Shown: positions 1 through 6,057 of the stretch, piece after piece
Layout: each line of letters begins with the position of its first letter
How positions within the stretch are numbered: position 1 is the first letter of the stretch
Origin: Candidatus Cloacimonadota bacterium
GTDB lineage: Bacteria > Cloacimonadota > Cloacimonadia > Cloacimonadales > TCS61
Assembly: GCA_003647825.1 (NCBI GenBank)
Contig: QMNP01000064.1
Location: 1 to 7,562 of the forward strand
DNA length: 7,562 nucleotides
Direction of reading: 5' to 3'
The notes under the pieces: generated by a model
What the model saw: only the letters and a program-made list of their open reading frames with translations
Told to the model about the DNA's origin: nothing
Databases searched by the model: none
Translations under genes and position numbers: made by a program

Positions 1-906
1 CATGTGGAAATTCGTTATTAATCCATCAATTATTTGGATTTTCTTTCCTGGATAAATGAAAATATTCGTCCAGTGAGAACCTGCATTCACTTTCCCGTTT
101 TCAGCAAAACTTTCCAGCGTTCTGGTTGTTGTTGTTCCCACAGCCAGTATTCGTCTATTTTCACTTTTTGCTTTATTGATTTTCTCTGCAGTATCTGTGG
201 AAATCTGGCAGAATTCGCTGTGCATCGTGTGATTTTTAATGTTATCACTTTTCACAGGACGGAAAGTTCCCAATCCAACTCTAAGAGTTACCTCCAGAAT
301 TTCTATACCTTTCAATCGAATTTTTTCCATAACCTCAGGTGTAAAATGTAAACCTGCTGTTGGGGCAGCTACTGAACCGCGTTCTTCAGCATAAATTGTT
401 TGATAGGTTTCTTTATCTTTTTCTATTGCTTCCCGTTTGATATAAGGCGGTAGAGGCATTTTTCCAAATGTGTCCAGCTGTTCCCAAAAATTTCCCTCCC
501 AGATGAATTTCACAATGCGTCCACCTTCCTCGGCATGATCAATTATTTCCGCCTTAAAATTTTCCGAGAAATTGATTTTGGCTCCGATCTGTAATCTACG
601 ACCCGGTTTTACCAAACATTCCCAGGTATCTTCTTCCAATTGATTTAGTAGAAAAACTTCTACTTTTGCCCCGGTGGATTTGCTGCCAAACAATCGGGCA
701 GGAATAACCTTAGTTTTATTTATAACCAGTACATCACCGGTTTCTAAGAAATCGATAATATCAGAAAAAGTATGATGCGAAACTGCCCCTGTTATTTTGT
801 CTAACTTTAGAAGTCGACTTTCTGAGCGGTTTTCAACCGGATATTGTGCAACCAGTTCGGTGGGAAGATGATACCAATAACTACTAGTTTTTGTTAGATC
901 GTTCAT
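1..906 (-). CDS. queA: S-adenosylmethionine:tRNA ribosyltransferase-isomerase QueA, C-terminus cut by window edge
   Basis: QueA transfers and isomerises the ribosyl group of S-adenosylmethionine onto 7-aminomethyl-7-deazaguanine at the tRNA wobble position, giving epoxyqueuosine in the queuosine pathway. It is cytosolic. I translated this frame by hand: 302 codons run from ATG at 906 to the left edge without a stop. Recognisable family blocks are ENRSESRLL, DVLVINKTKVIPARLFG, GKMPLPPYI, the highly conserved SVAAPTAGLHFT, TLRVGLGTF, HSEF, AVGTTTTRTLES and, at the very edge, GLITNFHM. E. coli QueA continues about 45 residues past the equivalent NFHL, so only the C-terminal tail is missing. The ATG overlaps the stop of the DUF3108 gene (ATGA, 903-906). 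I see no good Shine-Dalgarno in front of it, so translation is probably coupled to the upstream gene. It is the last gene of the five-gene run that can be seen here. Confidence 0.96.
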   Translation of the reverse strand, partial: MNDLTKTSSYWYHLPTELVAQYPVENRSESRLLKLDKITGAVSHHTFSDIIDFLETGDVLVINKTKVIPARLFGSKSTGAKVEVFLLNQLEEDTWECLVKPGRRLQIGAKINFSENFKAEIIDHAEEGGRIVKFIWEGNFWEQLDTFGKMPLPPYIKREAIEKDKETYQTIYAEERGSVAAPTAGLHFTPEVMEKIRLKGIEILEVTLRVGLGTFRPVKSDNIKNHTMHSEFCQISTDTAEKINKAKSENRRILAVGTTTTRTLESFAENGKVNAGSHWTNIFIYPGKKIQIIDGLITNFHM

Positions 907-1664
907 TTATTTTTCACTATTTTATATGGCACGTTTTTGGCATCTTTCAAAATTGCCTTGAAGCTGCCAAAAACGATTTTACTGCTTAATTTAACAGGGA
1001 TTTTATACTCATCATTTGTAACCCAGATCAAGATTTTACCTGTTTGTTTAAAGATCGCTTCCCCATCTATTATTGGTTCTGCGACAATACATTCCTTATT
1101 TCCGAAAATGGTTTCAATTGTAACTAATTTTCGGCCAATAATCTTTGCTCGATAGCTTCTACCATCGGCTGTTACATTTACAGTGACCGTATCTCCAACC
1201 GCAAATTCCTGATAACGAAAATAGTAGAATGCGCTTAAAATATCCTGTGTGAAAGGCTGGATTTCCATCCTTTTCTCTTTTGCTTTTTTAGTTTTACGTC
1301 CAAATTTGGTGTAGATTGTGAAGCCTTGTTCCGGGTAATAGAAATGAATGCGGTGCTGACGGTATTTTCCTTCCTTCAACTTTTTTGTGAACCGCAGGGA
1401 TTGCATGTCATCTTTTCGCCAGATAGACTCAATTTTATCACGAACTTTGAAGACATTATCAAAAAAGGAATTTGTTTTTGCAATAGACAGAATTCTATAA
1501 ATATCTATTGAATCTTTGTAAGTTGACTCTTCGATACTCAATGAGGATTCACCTGCAGTTATCATGCCATATTTTATATCATATATTAGAGTCTCATTAT
1601 TTTGGAATGCAGTTAAATTCCATACCAAAACTAATAGAATAAAAGAGAAATATATTCTTCTCAA
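903..1664 (-). CDS. DUF3108 domain-containing exported protein
   Basis: This is a 253-residue protein with a probable N-terminal signal peptide (positive MRR, then a hydrophobic stretch to about residue 20), so it is likely periplasmic or lipid-facing. The mature part matches the DUF3108 pattern: IYDIKYGMITAGES near residues 27-40, VFKVRDKIESIW at 71-82, QDILSAFYYFRY at 140-151, a GD..TV.V..DG..Y strand pair at 157-171, and an IWVTNDEYKIPVKLSSK block at 213-229 followed by GSFKAIL. The function of the family is not established. The start is TTG at 1664, supported by AGGAG seven bases upstream and by the need for the signal peptide; the next Met (residue 34) would remove it. The start overlaps the stop of the barrel gene (TTGA), and the stop overlaps the queA start. 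Tight coupling to the barrel gene suggests an envelope role, which is inference. Confidence 0.88.
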   Translation of the reverse strand: MRRIYFSFILLVLVWNLTAFQNNETLIYDIKYGMITAGESSLSIEESTYKDSIDIYRILSIAKTNSFFDNVFKVRDKIESIWRKDDMQSLRFTKKLKEGKYRQHRIHFYYPEQGFTIYTKFGRKTKKAKEKRMEIQPFTQDILSAFYYFRYQEFAVGDTVTVNVTADGRSYRAKIIGRKLVTIETIFGNKECIVAEPIIDGEAIFKQTGKILIWVTNDEYKIPVKLSSKIVFGSFKAILKDAKNVPYKIVKNK

Positions 1665-2725
1665 AAAACCTCTCCTGTTGCCATGGAAATACTGGCTTTC
1701 ACTTCTCCAAAACCAATATCCAGTCTAGCGTTCATCCGATCGTCCAGGAAGAAGGAATATCGAAATCCCAAACCATAATTGAATTGGAATTGTTCCAAAT
1801 TGAATTTGGCAATTTCAGATGCAACTTCACCGAGTTCGGCAAAAATAACTAAGCCTAATCTTTTTTTGAATCCATCATTCCAATGGAAAAACCTATCTTC
1901 CATTCTAAATACATAAACGTTTTGATCGATAAAAAGATTTGAGGTTATTGCACGCATATTATCATTCATATAGTTCAGCTGATGAAAAGGAACATCACCG
2001 TTTATTGAAGAAAAATAAGATTGAACTGCAAGAATGTTCTGGTTGTCGATTTCAAAATATTTGCGCAGATCAAGAGTGATACTGGAGAATTTGTAATCAC
2101 TGCCAATATGCTTAGAATAATTCATTATCTGAAGACTGTATATACTGCCTTTTGTGGGATAAGATTCTGAATTGCTGCTATTTAACGTAACTTTTAATCC
2201 TGCTCCCGATGTTGAAGAATTTTGAGATCCTGGAATGTTTCCTGATGCAAGAAGCTTATTGTCTTCTAATTTTACTAACTGATGATTAACAAATTCATAA
2301 CAAAAAGCTAACTTCCAATTATCTGATACAATTCGTGTGAGATCAGATTTAAGTTTGATTTCTTCAGAAGTGTATTTTTCTGAAATATCTCTATTGGAAT
2401 TCATACCGATTCCATAAAATTCTGATGGCCATTTTTTATACTGAAGTTCTGAAAATGATCTGTACAAACCATCTTGAAAATATATTGTGGGTTGAAACAA
2501 AAAGTTGAATTGTTTCTTCTGACTGTAAATGGTTGAGATATAAAATATGTTTTTTGAAGTTAACCTATCAAAATGAGCTGGACGATATCTTAAATAGGCT
2601 AAAGCTCCTGCATAAAATTCTGTTTCATTAGAATATCCGCCTGAGGGATATACTGCAATTTCAGCTTTGGAAAATAGTATTGAGCTGGCCAATATATATA
2701 TAATTATGAAAAATATAATTTTCAA
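1661..2725 (-). CDS. BamA/TamA (Omp85)-like outer-membrane beta-barrel protein without POTRA domains
   Basis: This is a 354-residue protein with a hydrophobic signal peptide (about residues 1-21) that leads almost directly into a predicted barrel. There is no room for POTRA domains, which normally precede Omp85 barrels. Family-like features are FYGIGMNSN (103-111), SYPTKGSIYSLQI (188-200), YKFSSITLDLRKYFEI (211-226), an RMEDRFF strand (274-280), KRLGLVIFAELGEVA (288-302) and NYGLGFRYSF (316-325). The protein ends in phenylalanine after alternating residues, as expected of a barrel-assembly signal. The lid-loop motif that usually reads (V/M)RG(F/Y) appears as MRAI (257-260). The start is TTG at 2725 with GGTGG six bases upstream. 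No ATG or GTG lies in frame between the preceding gene's stop and this TTG. It overlaps the DUF3108 gene by 4 bp. Its role is unknown; it belongs to the POTRA-less surface-antigen-like branch rather than being BamA itself. Confidence 0.8.
   Translation of the reverse strand: MKIIFFIIIYILASSILFSKAEIAVYPSGGYSNETEFYAGALAYLRYRPAHFDRLTSKNIFYISTIYSQKKQFNFLFQPTIYFQDGLYRSFSELQYKKWPSEFYGIGMNSNRDISEKYTSEEIKLKSDLTRIVSDNWKLAFCYEFVNHQLVKLEDNKLLASGNIPGSQNSSTSGAGLKVTLNSSNSESYPTKGSIYSLQIMNYSKHIGSDYKFSSITLDLRKYFEIDNQNILAVQSYFSSINGDVPFHQLNYMNDNMRAITSNLFIDQNVYVFRMEDRFFHWNDGFKKRLGLVIFAELGEVASEIAKFNLEQFQFNYGLGFRYSFFLDDRMNARLDIGFGEVKASISMATGEVF
1669..1676 (-). promoter_or_regulatory. Ribosome binding site deciding the TTG start of the DUF3108 gene
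   Basis: AGGAGAGG on the minus strand precedes TTG at 1664, with the AGGAG core seven bases away. It lies inside the last codons of the barrel gene. A strong site here supports independent or coupled initiation at the non-ATG codon. Confidence 0.7.
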
Positions 2726-2731
2726 TTTATT

Positions 2732-2736
2732 CCACC
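2732..2736 (-). promoter_or_regulatory. Ribosome binding site deciding the TTG start of the barrel gene
   Basis: GGTGG on the minus strand is six bases before TTG at 2725. It is a partial Shine-Dalgarno. The signal peptide begins directly at this TTG. Reading back in frame, only ATT and ATC codons occur before the TGA of the preceding gene. Confidence 0.55.
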
Positions 2737-2758
2737 GGATGTAAATACAAAAGTTTCG

Positions 2759-3502
2759 TCAAATCTTACCACCGGTAATGAAGAATTCTTCGCCAGTAAT
2801 GTATGAGTTTTCATCTGAAAGAAGAAAGCGGCAAACGCCATAGATATCTTCAAAAGAAGCACAGCGTTTAAGAGGAATTTCTCTTAATTTTTCATTATAA
2901 TATTCTTCACGAAATTTACGATAACTCTCCGAGAACTGGCTGTCATCAATCTTGATGGGGCCTGGTGATACAGTATTTATGATAATGTTATTATCAGCTT
3001 CCTCGATGGCCAGTGTTCTGCCAATATTTGCAATTGCGGCTTTGGAAGCTGCATAGGCTGAACCTTTTGGCAGACCAATGCGCGATACATTCGATCCAAA
3101 AAGAACGATCTTTCCACTATGATGTTTGCGAAAATGGGGAATAAGACACTTGAGTATGTTATAAGTACCGATGATGTTCATTTTGATGATATATGTCCAA
3201 AGGTCGGGATCGGTATCAATGAGGGATTTGATATCGTGATTTCTTTCTGTAGCTGTATGAATAAGTTTCTCCGGGATCCAACCGGTTTCTTTAAATGTTT
3301 CCTTAAGTTTTGTTTTCAGATCTTCTAACTTAGTTAGATCTGCTTTAATTATTCTGACATTTTCGGAATTCAGCAAGTCATTAAGTCTGTCTTGTTTTCT
3401 GTGAATTATCAATACTAATTTAATGTTTTGAGAATTTAATTTATGAGCTAAATATGCTCCTACATTTCCATTTGCACCAGTCAATACCAAGGCTTTATTC
3501 AC
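2759..3502 (-). CDS. SDR-family NAD(P)-dependent oxidoreductase
   Basis: This is a 247-residue protein with a Rossmann fold of the short-chain dehydrogenase/reductase family, probably cytosolic. The length and catalytic part are of the classical type: ADLT (54-57), N109 in MNIIGTYN, S137, Y150 and K154 (YAASK) and an SPGP turn (179-182). The C-terminal ITGEEFFITGG resembles the TGQ...DGG end of FabG-like enzymes. Two features are atypical: the dinucleotide motif is TGANGNVG (8-15), which fits TGxxGxxG better than the classical TGxxxGxG, and the NNAG motif is replaced by HTAT (82-85). The start is GTG at 3502, with AGGAAG five bases upstream, both lying inside the end of coaBC (8-bp overlap). 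The substrate cannot be told from sequence. 3-oxoacyl-ACP reductase or a sugar/lipid ketone reductase are possibilities only. Confidence 0.9.
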   Translation of the reverse strand: MNKALVLTGANGNVGAYLAHKLNSQNIKLVLIIHRKQDRLNDLLNSENVRIIKADLTKLEDLKTKLKETFKETGWIPEKLIHTATERNHDIKSLIDTDPDLWTYIIKMNIIGTYNILKCLIPHFRKHHSGKIVLFGSNVSRIGLPKGSAYAASKAAIANIGRTLAIEEADNNIIINTVSPGPIKIDDSQFSESYRKFREEYYNEKLREIPLKRCASFEDIYGVCRFLLSDENSYITGEEFFITGGKI

Positions 3503-4667
3503 TTCTACTTCCTATTATTTCATCTAAAATTAAATTAGCTACTGCAAATTTATCACCTTCAATTTTTGTTTCACTATTTTTATCAATCAATGTAACAGAT
3601 GTATTATCATTTCCAGCAACTTTCAAATCATTTGCTACGATAAAATCAAGGTTTTTAGCTTTTAGTTTTTTCCTGGCATTATCTATTATGTCTTCAGATT
3701 CAGCAGCAAAACCAATTAAAATTTGATTTTTCGTTTTCTGTTTACCCAGTTCTGCCAATATATCTTTTGTGCGAGTTAATTCCAAAGACATTGACTTATC
3801 TTTTTTGATCTTATTCTCAGCTTTATTGGCGGGTGTAAAATCTGCAACTGCGGCAGTTTTGAAGATAATGTCATCATTGGGGAATTCTTGAATAACTGCA
3901 TCATACATTTCTTGAGCTGTCAGCGTTTCTACTGCATCAATATACTCCGGGATTTCTACCAAGACCTTTGCATGTACAAATTTGACTTTTGCCCCGCGAA
4001 TATGCGCAGCTCTGGCCAGAGCAAGCCCCATTTTGCCACTAGATCGATTGGATATGAATCGCATGGGATCAATATTTTCTATATTGGCTCCGGCTGTTAT
4101 TAAGATGTTTTGCTTTAGTAAATCTCGTTTATGGTCTAAAAAAGTTTTTGTAAAATAACAGATTTCTACTGTTTTCGGAAAACGTCCTTTTCCTTCATAT
4201 CCGCACGCCAGTTTTCCGTATTCTGGTTCCATGAACAAATAGCCGAGATCAGAGAGTTTTTTTATATTTTGTTGAACGATCGGGTTTTCGTACATGTGTA
4301 TATTCATAGCAGGAACAATCAAAACCGGTGCAGTTGTTGCCATTATTGTTGTAGATAACAGATCATCTGCGATTCCCCCGGCAATTTTTCCAATAATATT
4401 TGCTGTCGCAGGAGCAATAACAACAATATCAGCCCAATCAGCTAAAGAAATATGCTCAATATCAGCTTCAGGATCAAACATCTTTGTCACAACTTTCTGA
4501 TGCGTAATAGACTTAAACGTTAAAGGGCTTACAAATTCACATGCGCTGGTCGTCATAATTGTTCGAACTTCAGCGCCCAGTTTCGTAAATTTGCTGGCAA
4601 GATCAACAGCTTTGTAAACTGCGATGCCACCTGTTACACATAATAAAATTTTTTTACTATTTAACAT
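3495..4667 (-). CDS. coaBC: Bifunctional phosphopantothenoylcysteine decarboxylase / phosphopantothenate-cysteine ligase CoaBC
   Basis: CoaBC catalyses two consecutive steps of coenzyme A synthesis: joining cysteine to 4'-phosphopantothenate (CoaB half) and FMN-dependent decarboxylation to 4'-phosphopantetheine (CoaC half). The 390 residues are full length. The CoaC half shows GGIAVYK (13-19), catalytic H72 in EHISLADWAD, APATANIIGKIAGGIADDL (85-103), PAMN with N122, and the substrate clamp around C155 (KLACG). The CoaB half begins near residue 187 with LITAGANIENIDPMRF, then SNRSSGKMG with N207, AAVADF (272-277), the KIKK motif (286-289), GFAAE and FIVANDL. These residues sit at a constant offset of three from the E. 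coli functional residues H75, N125, C158, N210 and K289. The ligase loop reads GANIEN where many homologues have GPTREP. The ATG has AGGGAG six bases upstream. It is the first gene of the minus-strand run. Confidence 0.97.
   Translation of the reverse strand: MLNSKKILLCVTGGIAVYKAVDLASKFTKLGAEVRTIMTTSACEFVSPLTFKSITHQKVVTKMFDPEADIEHISLADWADIVVIAPATANIIGKIAGGIADDLLSTTIMATTAPVLIVPAMNIHMYENPIVQQNIKKLSDLGYLFMEPEYGKLACGYEGKGRFPKTVEICYFTKTFLDHKRDLLKQNILITAGANIENIDPMRFISNRSSGKMGLALARAAHIRGAKVKFVHAKVLVEIPEYIDAVETLTAQEMYDAVIQEFPNDDIIFKTAAVADFTPANKAENKIKKDKSMSLELTRTKDILAELGKQKTKNQILIGFAAESEDIIDNARKKLKAKNLDFIVANDLKVAGNDNTSVTLIDKNSETKIEGDKFAVANLILDEIIGSRSE
3508..3513 (-). promoter_or_regulatory. Internal ribosome binding site of the SDR gene, inside coaBC
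   Basis: AGGAAG on the minus strand is five bases before the GTG start at 3502. It is embedded in the last codons of coaBC, so both genes share these bases. It decides the GTG start, for which no better upstream ATG is visible. Confidence 0.65.
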
Positions 4668-4673
4668 GATATA

Positions 4674-4679
4674 CTCCCT
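4674..4679 (-). promoter_or_regulatory. Ribosome binding site of coaBC
   Basis: On the minus strand AGGGAG lies six bases before the ATG at 4667. This is a good Shine-Dalgarno match and spacing, and it supports the chosen start. Confidence 0.75.
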
Positions 4680-4753
4680 AAACTATCAATAGCACTGAAT
4701 TTGCAGATGGTTTTTTTGTAAAGAAGTTTGTACTTATGACTTTGATTCAGAAT

Positions 4754-4781
4754 TTTACAATTGACAAAAAAAAATTAATAT
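4754..4781 (+). promoter_or_regulatory. Candidate sigma70-like promoter of the DUF6588-like gene
   Basis: TTTACA (4754-4759), a 16-base spacer and TAATAT (4776-4781) lie 27 bases before the ATG at 4809. A perfect TTGACA (4761-4766) lies inside the spacer, but it has no matching -10 at 16-18 bases. The spacer contains a run of nine A (4766-4774). A Bacteroidota-style -7 element, TATCTTTG (4779-4786), overlaps the -10 candidate; its distance to the nearest TTG is shorter than usual. Which element is used cannot be settled by eye. Confidence 0.4.
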
Positions 4782-4794
4782 CTTTGTTCAAACC

Positions 4795-4804
4795 AGAGAG
4801 GAGG
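4795..4804 (+). promoter_or_regulatory. Strong ribosome binding site of the DUF6588-like gene
   Basis: AGAGAGGAGG ends four bases before the ATG at 4809. It is the best Shine-Dalgarno in the window and suggests high expression. It also argues that the host uses canonical anti-SD pairing. Confidence 0.75.
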
Positions 4805-4808
4805 AAAA

Positions 4809-5918
4809 ATGAAAAAAAGTTTATTTTTTACATTGATTTTTGCGTTTGTAATTTCCAATTTTATACTTTATGCAGACAGTTTAGATGAGACTTTGGAATC
4901 GTTATCGGGAGAAGCAGCTGAGGGTTATGTAAATCCTATCGTTTCTGCTTTTGGCTCGAACCTGAATGGTGGTTGGTTCCACAAGGTTCCAAAGGGTAAA
5001 TTGTTTGGTATTAACGTGGAATTTGGTTTAGTTTTTATGGGTTCCATGTTCCCTGATGACGACGATTATTTCAGCGCATCAGGTGATTTCAGATTGACTG
5101 GTGAGCAGGTTGAAGCTCTTGTAAATAATGCTGATTTTTCGACTGTCGATCCCTTATTACTAAATTATGCACAACAAGCTTTAATTGATGAGCTTACTGG
5201 AGAGGATTTTGGAGTTAATGTAGCAGGACCTACTATTGTAGGACCAAGTGATGAAAGTATAATTGTTTCTGTTGAGCAGAAGGACATAGTTGTCGAGTTT
5301 GATGTTCCTGGACTGGGAACACAAAGCGAAACAATAACTATTCAGCAGCAAGATTTTGATCTTGGTGTTGGAGGCCTTCTAGATGAAGCTCCTTTGCTGC
5401 CACTAGCTGCACCACAACTTAGTTTAGGGACAATTTACGGAACAAGAGCAGTTTTCAGATATATGCCTACTTATCCTATTCCAGATGTGGGTGATTTTGA
5501 TTATTTTGGTTTTGGAATTCAGCACAACCCCAAAGCCTGGTTAAAAATTCCACTTCCTATTGACATTTGTGCTTCATATTTCACTCAATCTATGAATCTT
5601 GGTGATTATGTAACAGCAAATGCTACTGCTTTTGGATTAAATGCCAGTAAAACTCTGGGATTCAAATTCTTGAGCATTACGCCTTATGCTGGTTATATGT
5701 TTGAAAGTTCTAATATGGTTTTCAAATATAGTTATGAACCAGGAGTGGTTCAAGGCCAGCAATTGGATACAGTTAATATCAAATTCGATATTGATGGAAA
5801 GAACAAAAGCAGACTTACTCTTGGAACAACTCTTCGTTTAGGTGTATTCAACATTAATGCAGATTATAACATTGGAAAATACAATTCATTTACTGCTGGA
5901 TTCGCAATAGGCATCTAG
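4809..5918 (+). CDS. DUF6588-like exported protein, probable outer-membrane protein
   Basis: This is a 369-residue protein with a clear signal peptide (KK, hydrophobic core, likely cleavage after A22 in LYADS). The mature N-terminal segment YVNPIVSAFGSNLNGGWFH (40-58), the LFGINVEFGLVF strand (65-76), GTIYGTRAVFRYMP (207-220), YFGFGIQHNPKAWLK (232-246), IPLPIDICASYF (247-258) and a glycine- and aromatic-rich strand pattern to the end (LGTTLRLGVFNINADYNIG...FTAGFAIGI) agree with what I recall of the DUF6588 family of Bacteroidota-type envelope proteins. The function is unknown. Alternating hydrophobic strands suggest a beta-barrel. Residues 100-200 form an acidic, low-aromatic stretch that may be a large loop or insertion. 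The gene is divergent from coaBC, has its own promoter candidate and strong ribosome binding site, and is closed by a terminator, so it is probably monocistronic. The DUF assignment is from memory of the family pattern. Confidence 0.75.
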   Translation: MKKSLFFTLIFAFVISNFILYADSLDETLESLSGEAAEGYVNPIVSAFGSNLNGGWFHKVPKGKLFGINVEFGLVFMGSMFPDDDDYFSASGDFRLTGEQVEALVNNADFSTVDPLLLNYAQQALIDELTGEDFGVNVAGPTIVGPSDESIIVSVEQKDIVVEFDVPGLGTQSETITIQQQDFDLGVGGLLDEAPLLPLAAPQLSLGTIYGTRAVFRYMPTYPIPDVGDFDYFGFGIQHNPKAWLKIPLPIDICASYFTQSMNLGDYVTANATAFGLNASKTLGFKFLSITPYAGYMFESSNMVFKYSYEPGVVQGQQLDTVNIKFDIDGKNKSRLTLGTTLRLGVFNINADYNIGKYNSFTAGFAIGI

Positions 5919-5936
5919 TTATAAACGTTTTTTAAG

Positions 5937-5966
5937 AAGCCCATTCATTGTTGGATGGGCTTTTTT
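5937..5966 (+). terminator. Intrinsic terminator after the DUF6588-like gene
   Basis: A 10-bp stem pairs AAGCCCATTC (5937-5946) with GGATGGGCTT (5953-5962), with one U-G wobble and a six-base loop (ATTGTT). A run of six T (5961-5966) follows. It lies 18 bases after the stop codon at 5918. It separates the DUF6588-like unit from the nitroreductase gene. Confidence 0.9.
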
Positions 5967-6002
5967 GTGTCTTAAAGAATTATTATAAGGTCATTTTATT
6001 TG

Positions 6003-6030
6003 TTTGCATCTTGACAAAATTACTTAACAT
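6003..6030 (+). promoter_or_regulatory. Candidate promoter of the nitroreductase gene
   Basis: TTTGCA (6003-6008), a 16-base spacer and TAACAT (6025-6030) end 27 bases before the ATG at 6058. A perfect TTGACA (6011-6016) lies within the spacer, as it does in the DUF6588-like promoter. The hexamers are only moderate matches. The similar layout of the two regions is the main support. Confidence 0.35.
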
Positions 6031-6057
6031 CTGGTTTTTCTTTACTTGGGGTAATCA

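Noticed and set aside
34..351. Plus-strand open frame of 105 residues
   Set aside because: It is antisense to conserved queA codons, cysteine- and phenylalanine-rich without any family pattern. It is a shadow.
937..1511. Two plus-strand open frames opposite the DUF3108 gene
   Set aside because: Both lie antisense to a gene with a clear family pattern and signal peptide. Neither shows a family motif.
2726..2761. Possible SDR-barrel fusion by readthrough, because the SDR stop TGA is in frame with the barrel gene
   Set aside because: A ribosome binding site and a signal peptide at the TTG start explain the arrangement. One frame in three matches by chance.
3119..4500. Several plus-strand open frames opposite the SDR gene and coaBC
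   Set aside because: They mirror strongly conserved coding sequence on the other strand and have no recognisable motifs.
4761..4766. Perfect TTGACA as the -35 box of the DUF6588-like gene
   Set aside because: No acceptable -10 lies 16-18 bases downstream (sequence reads TTTGTT/TTGTTC). It is kept only as part of the shared block described in the findings.
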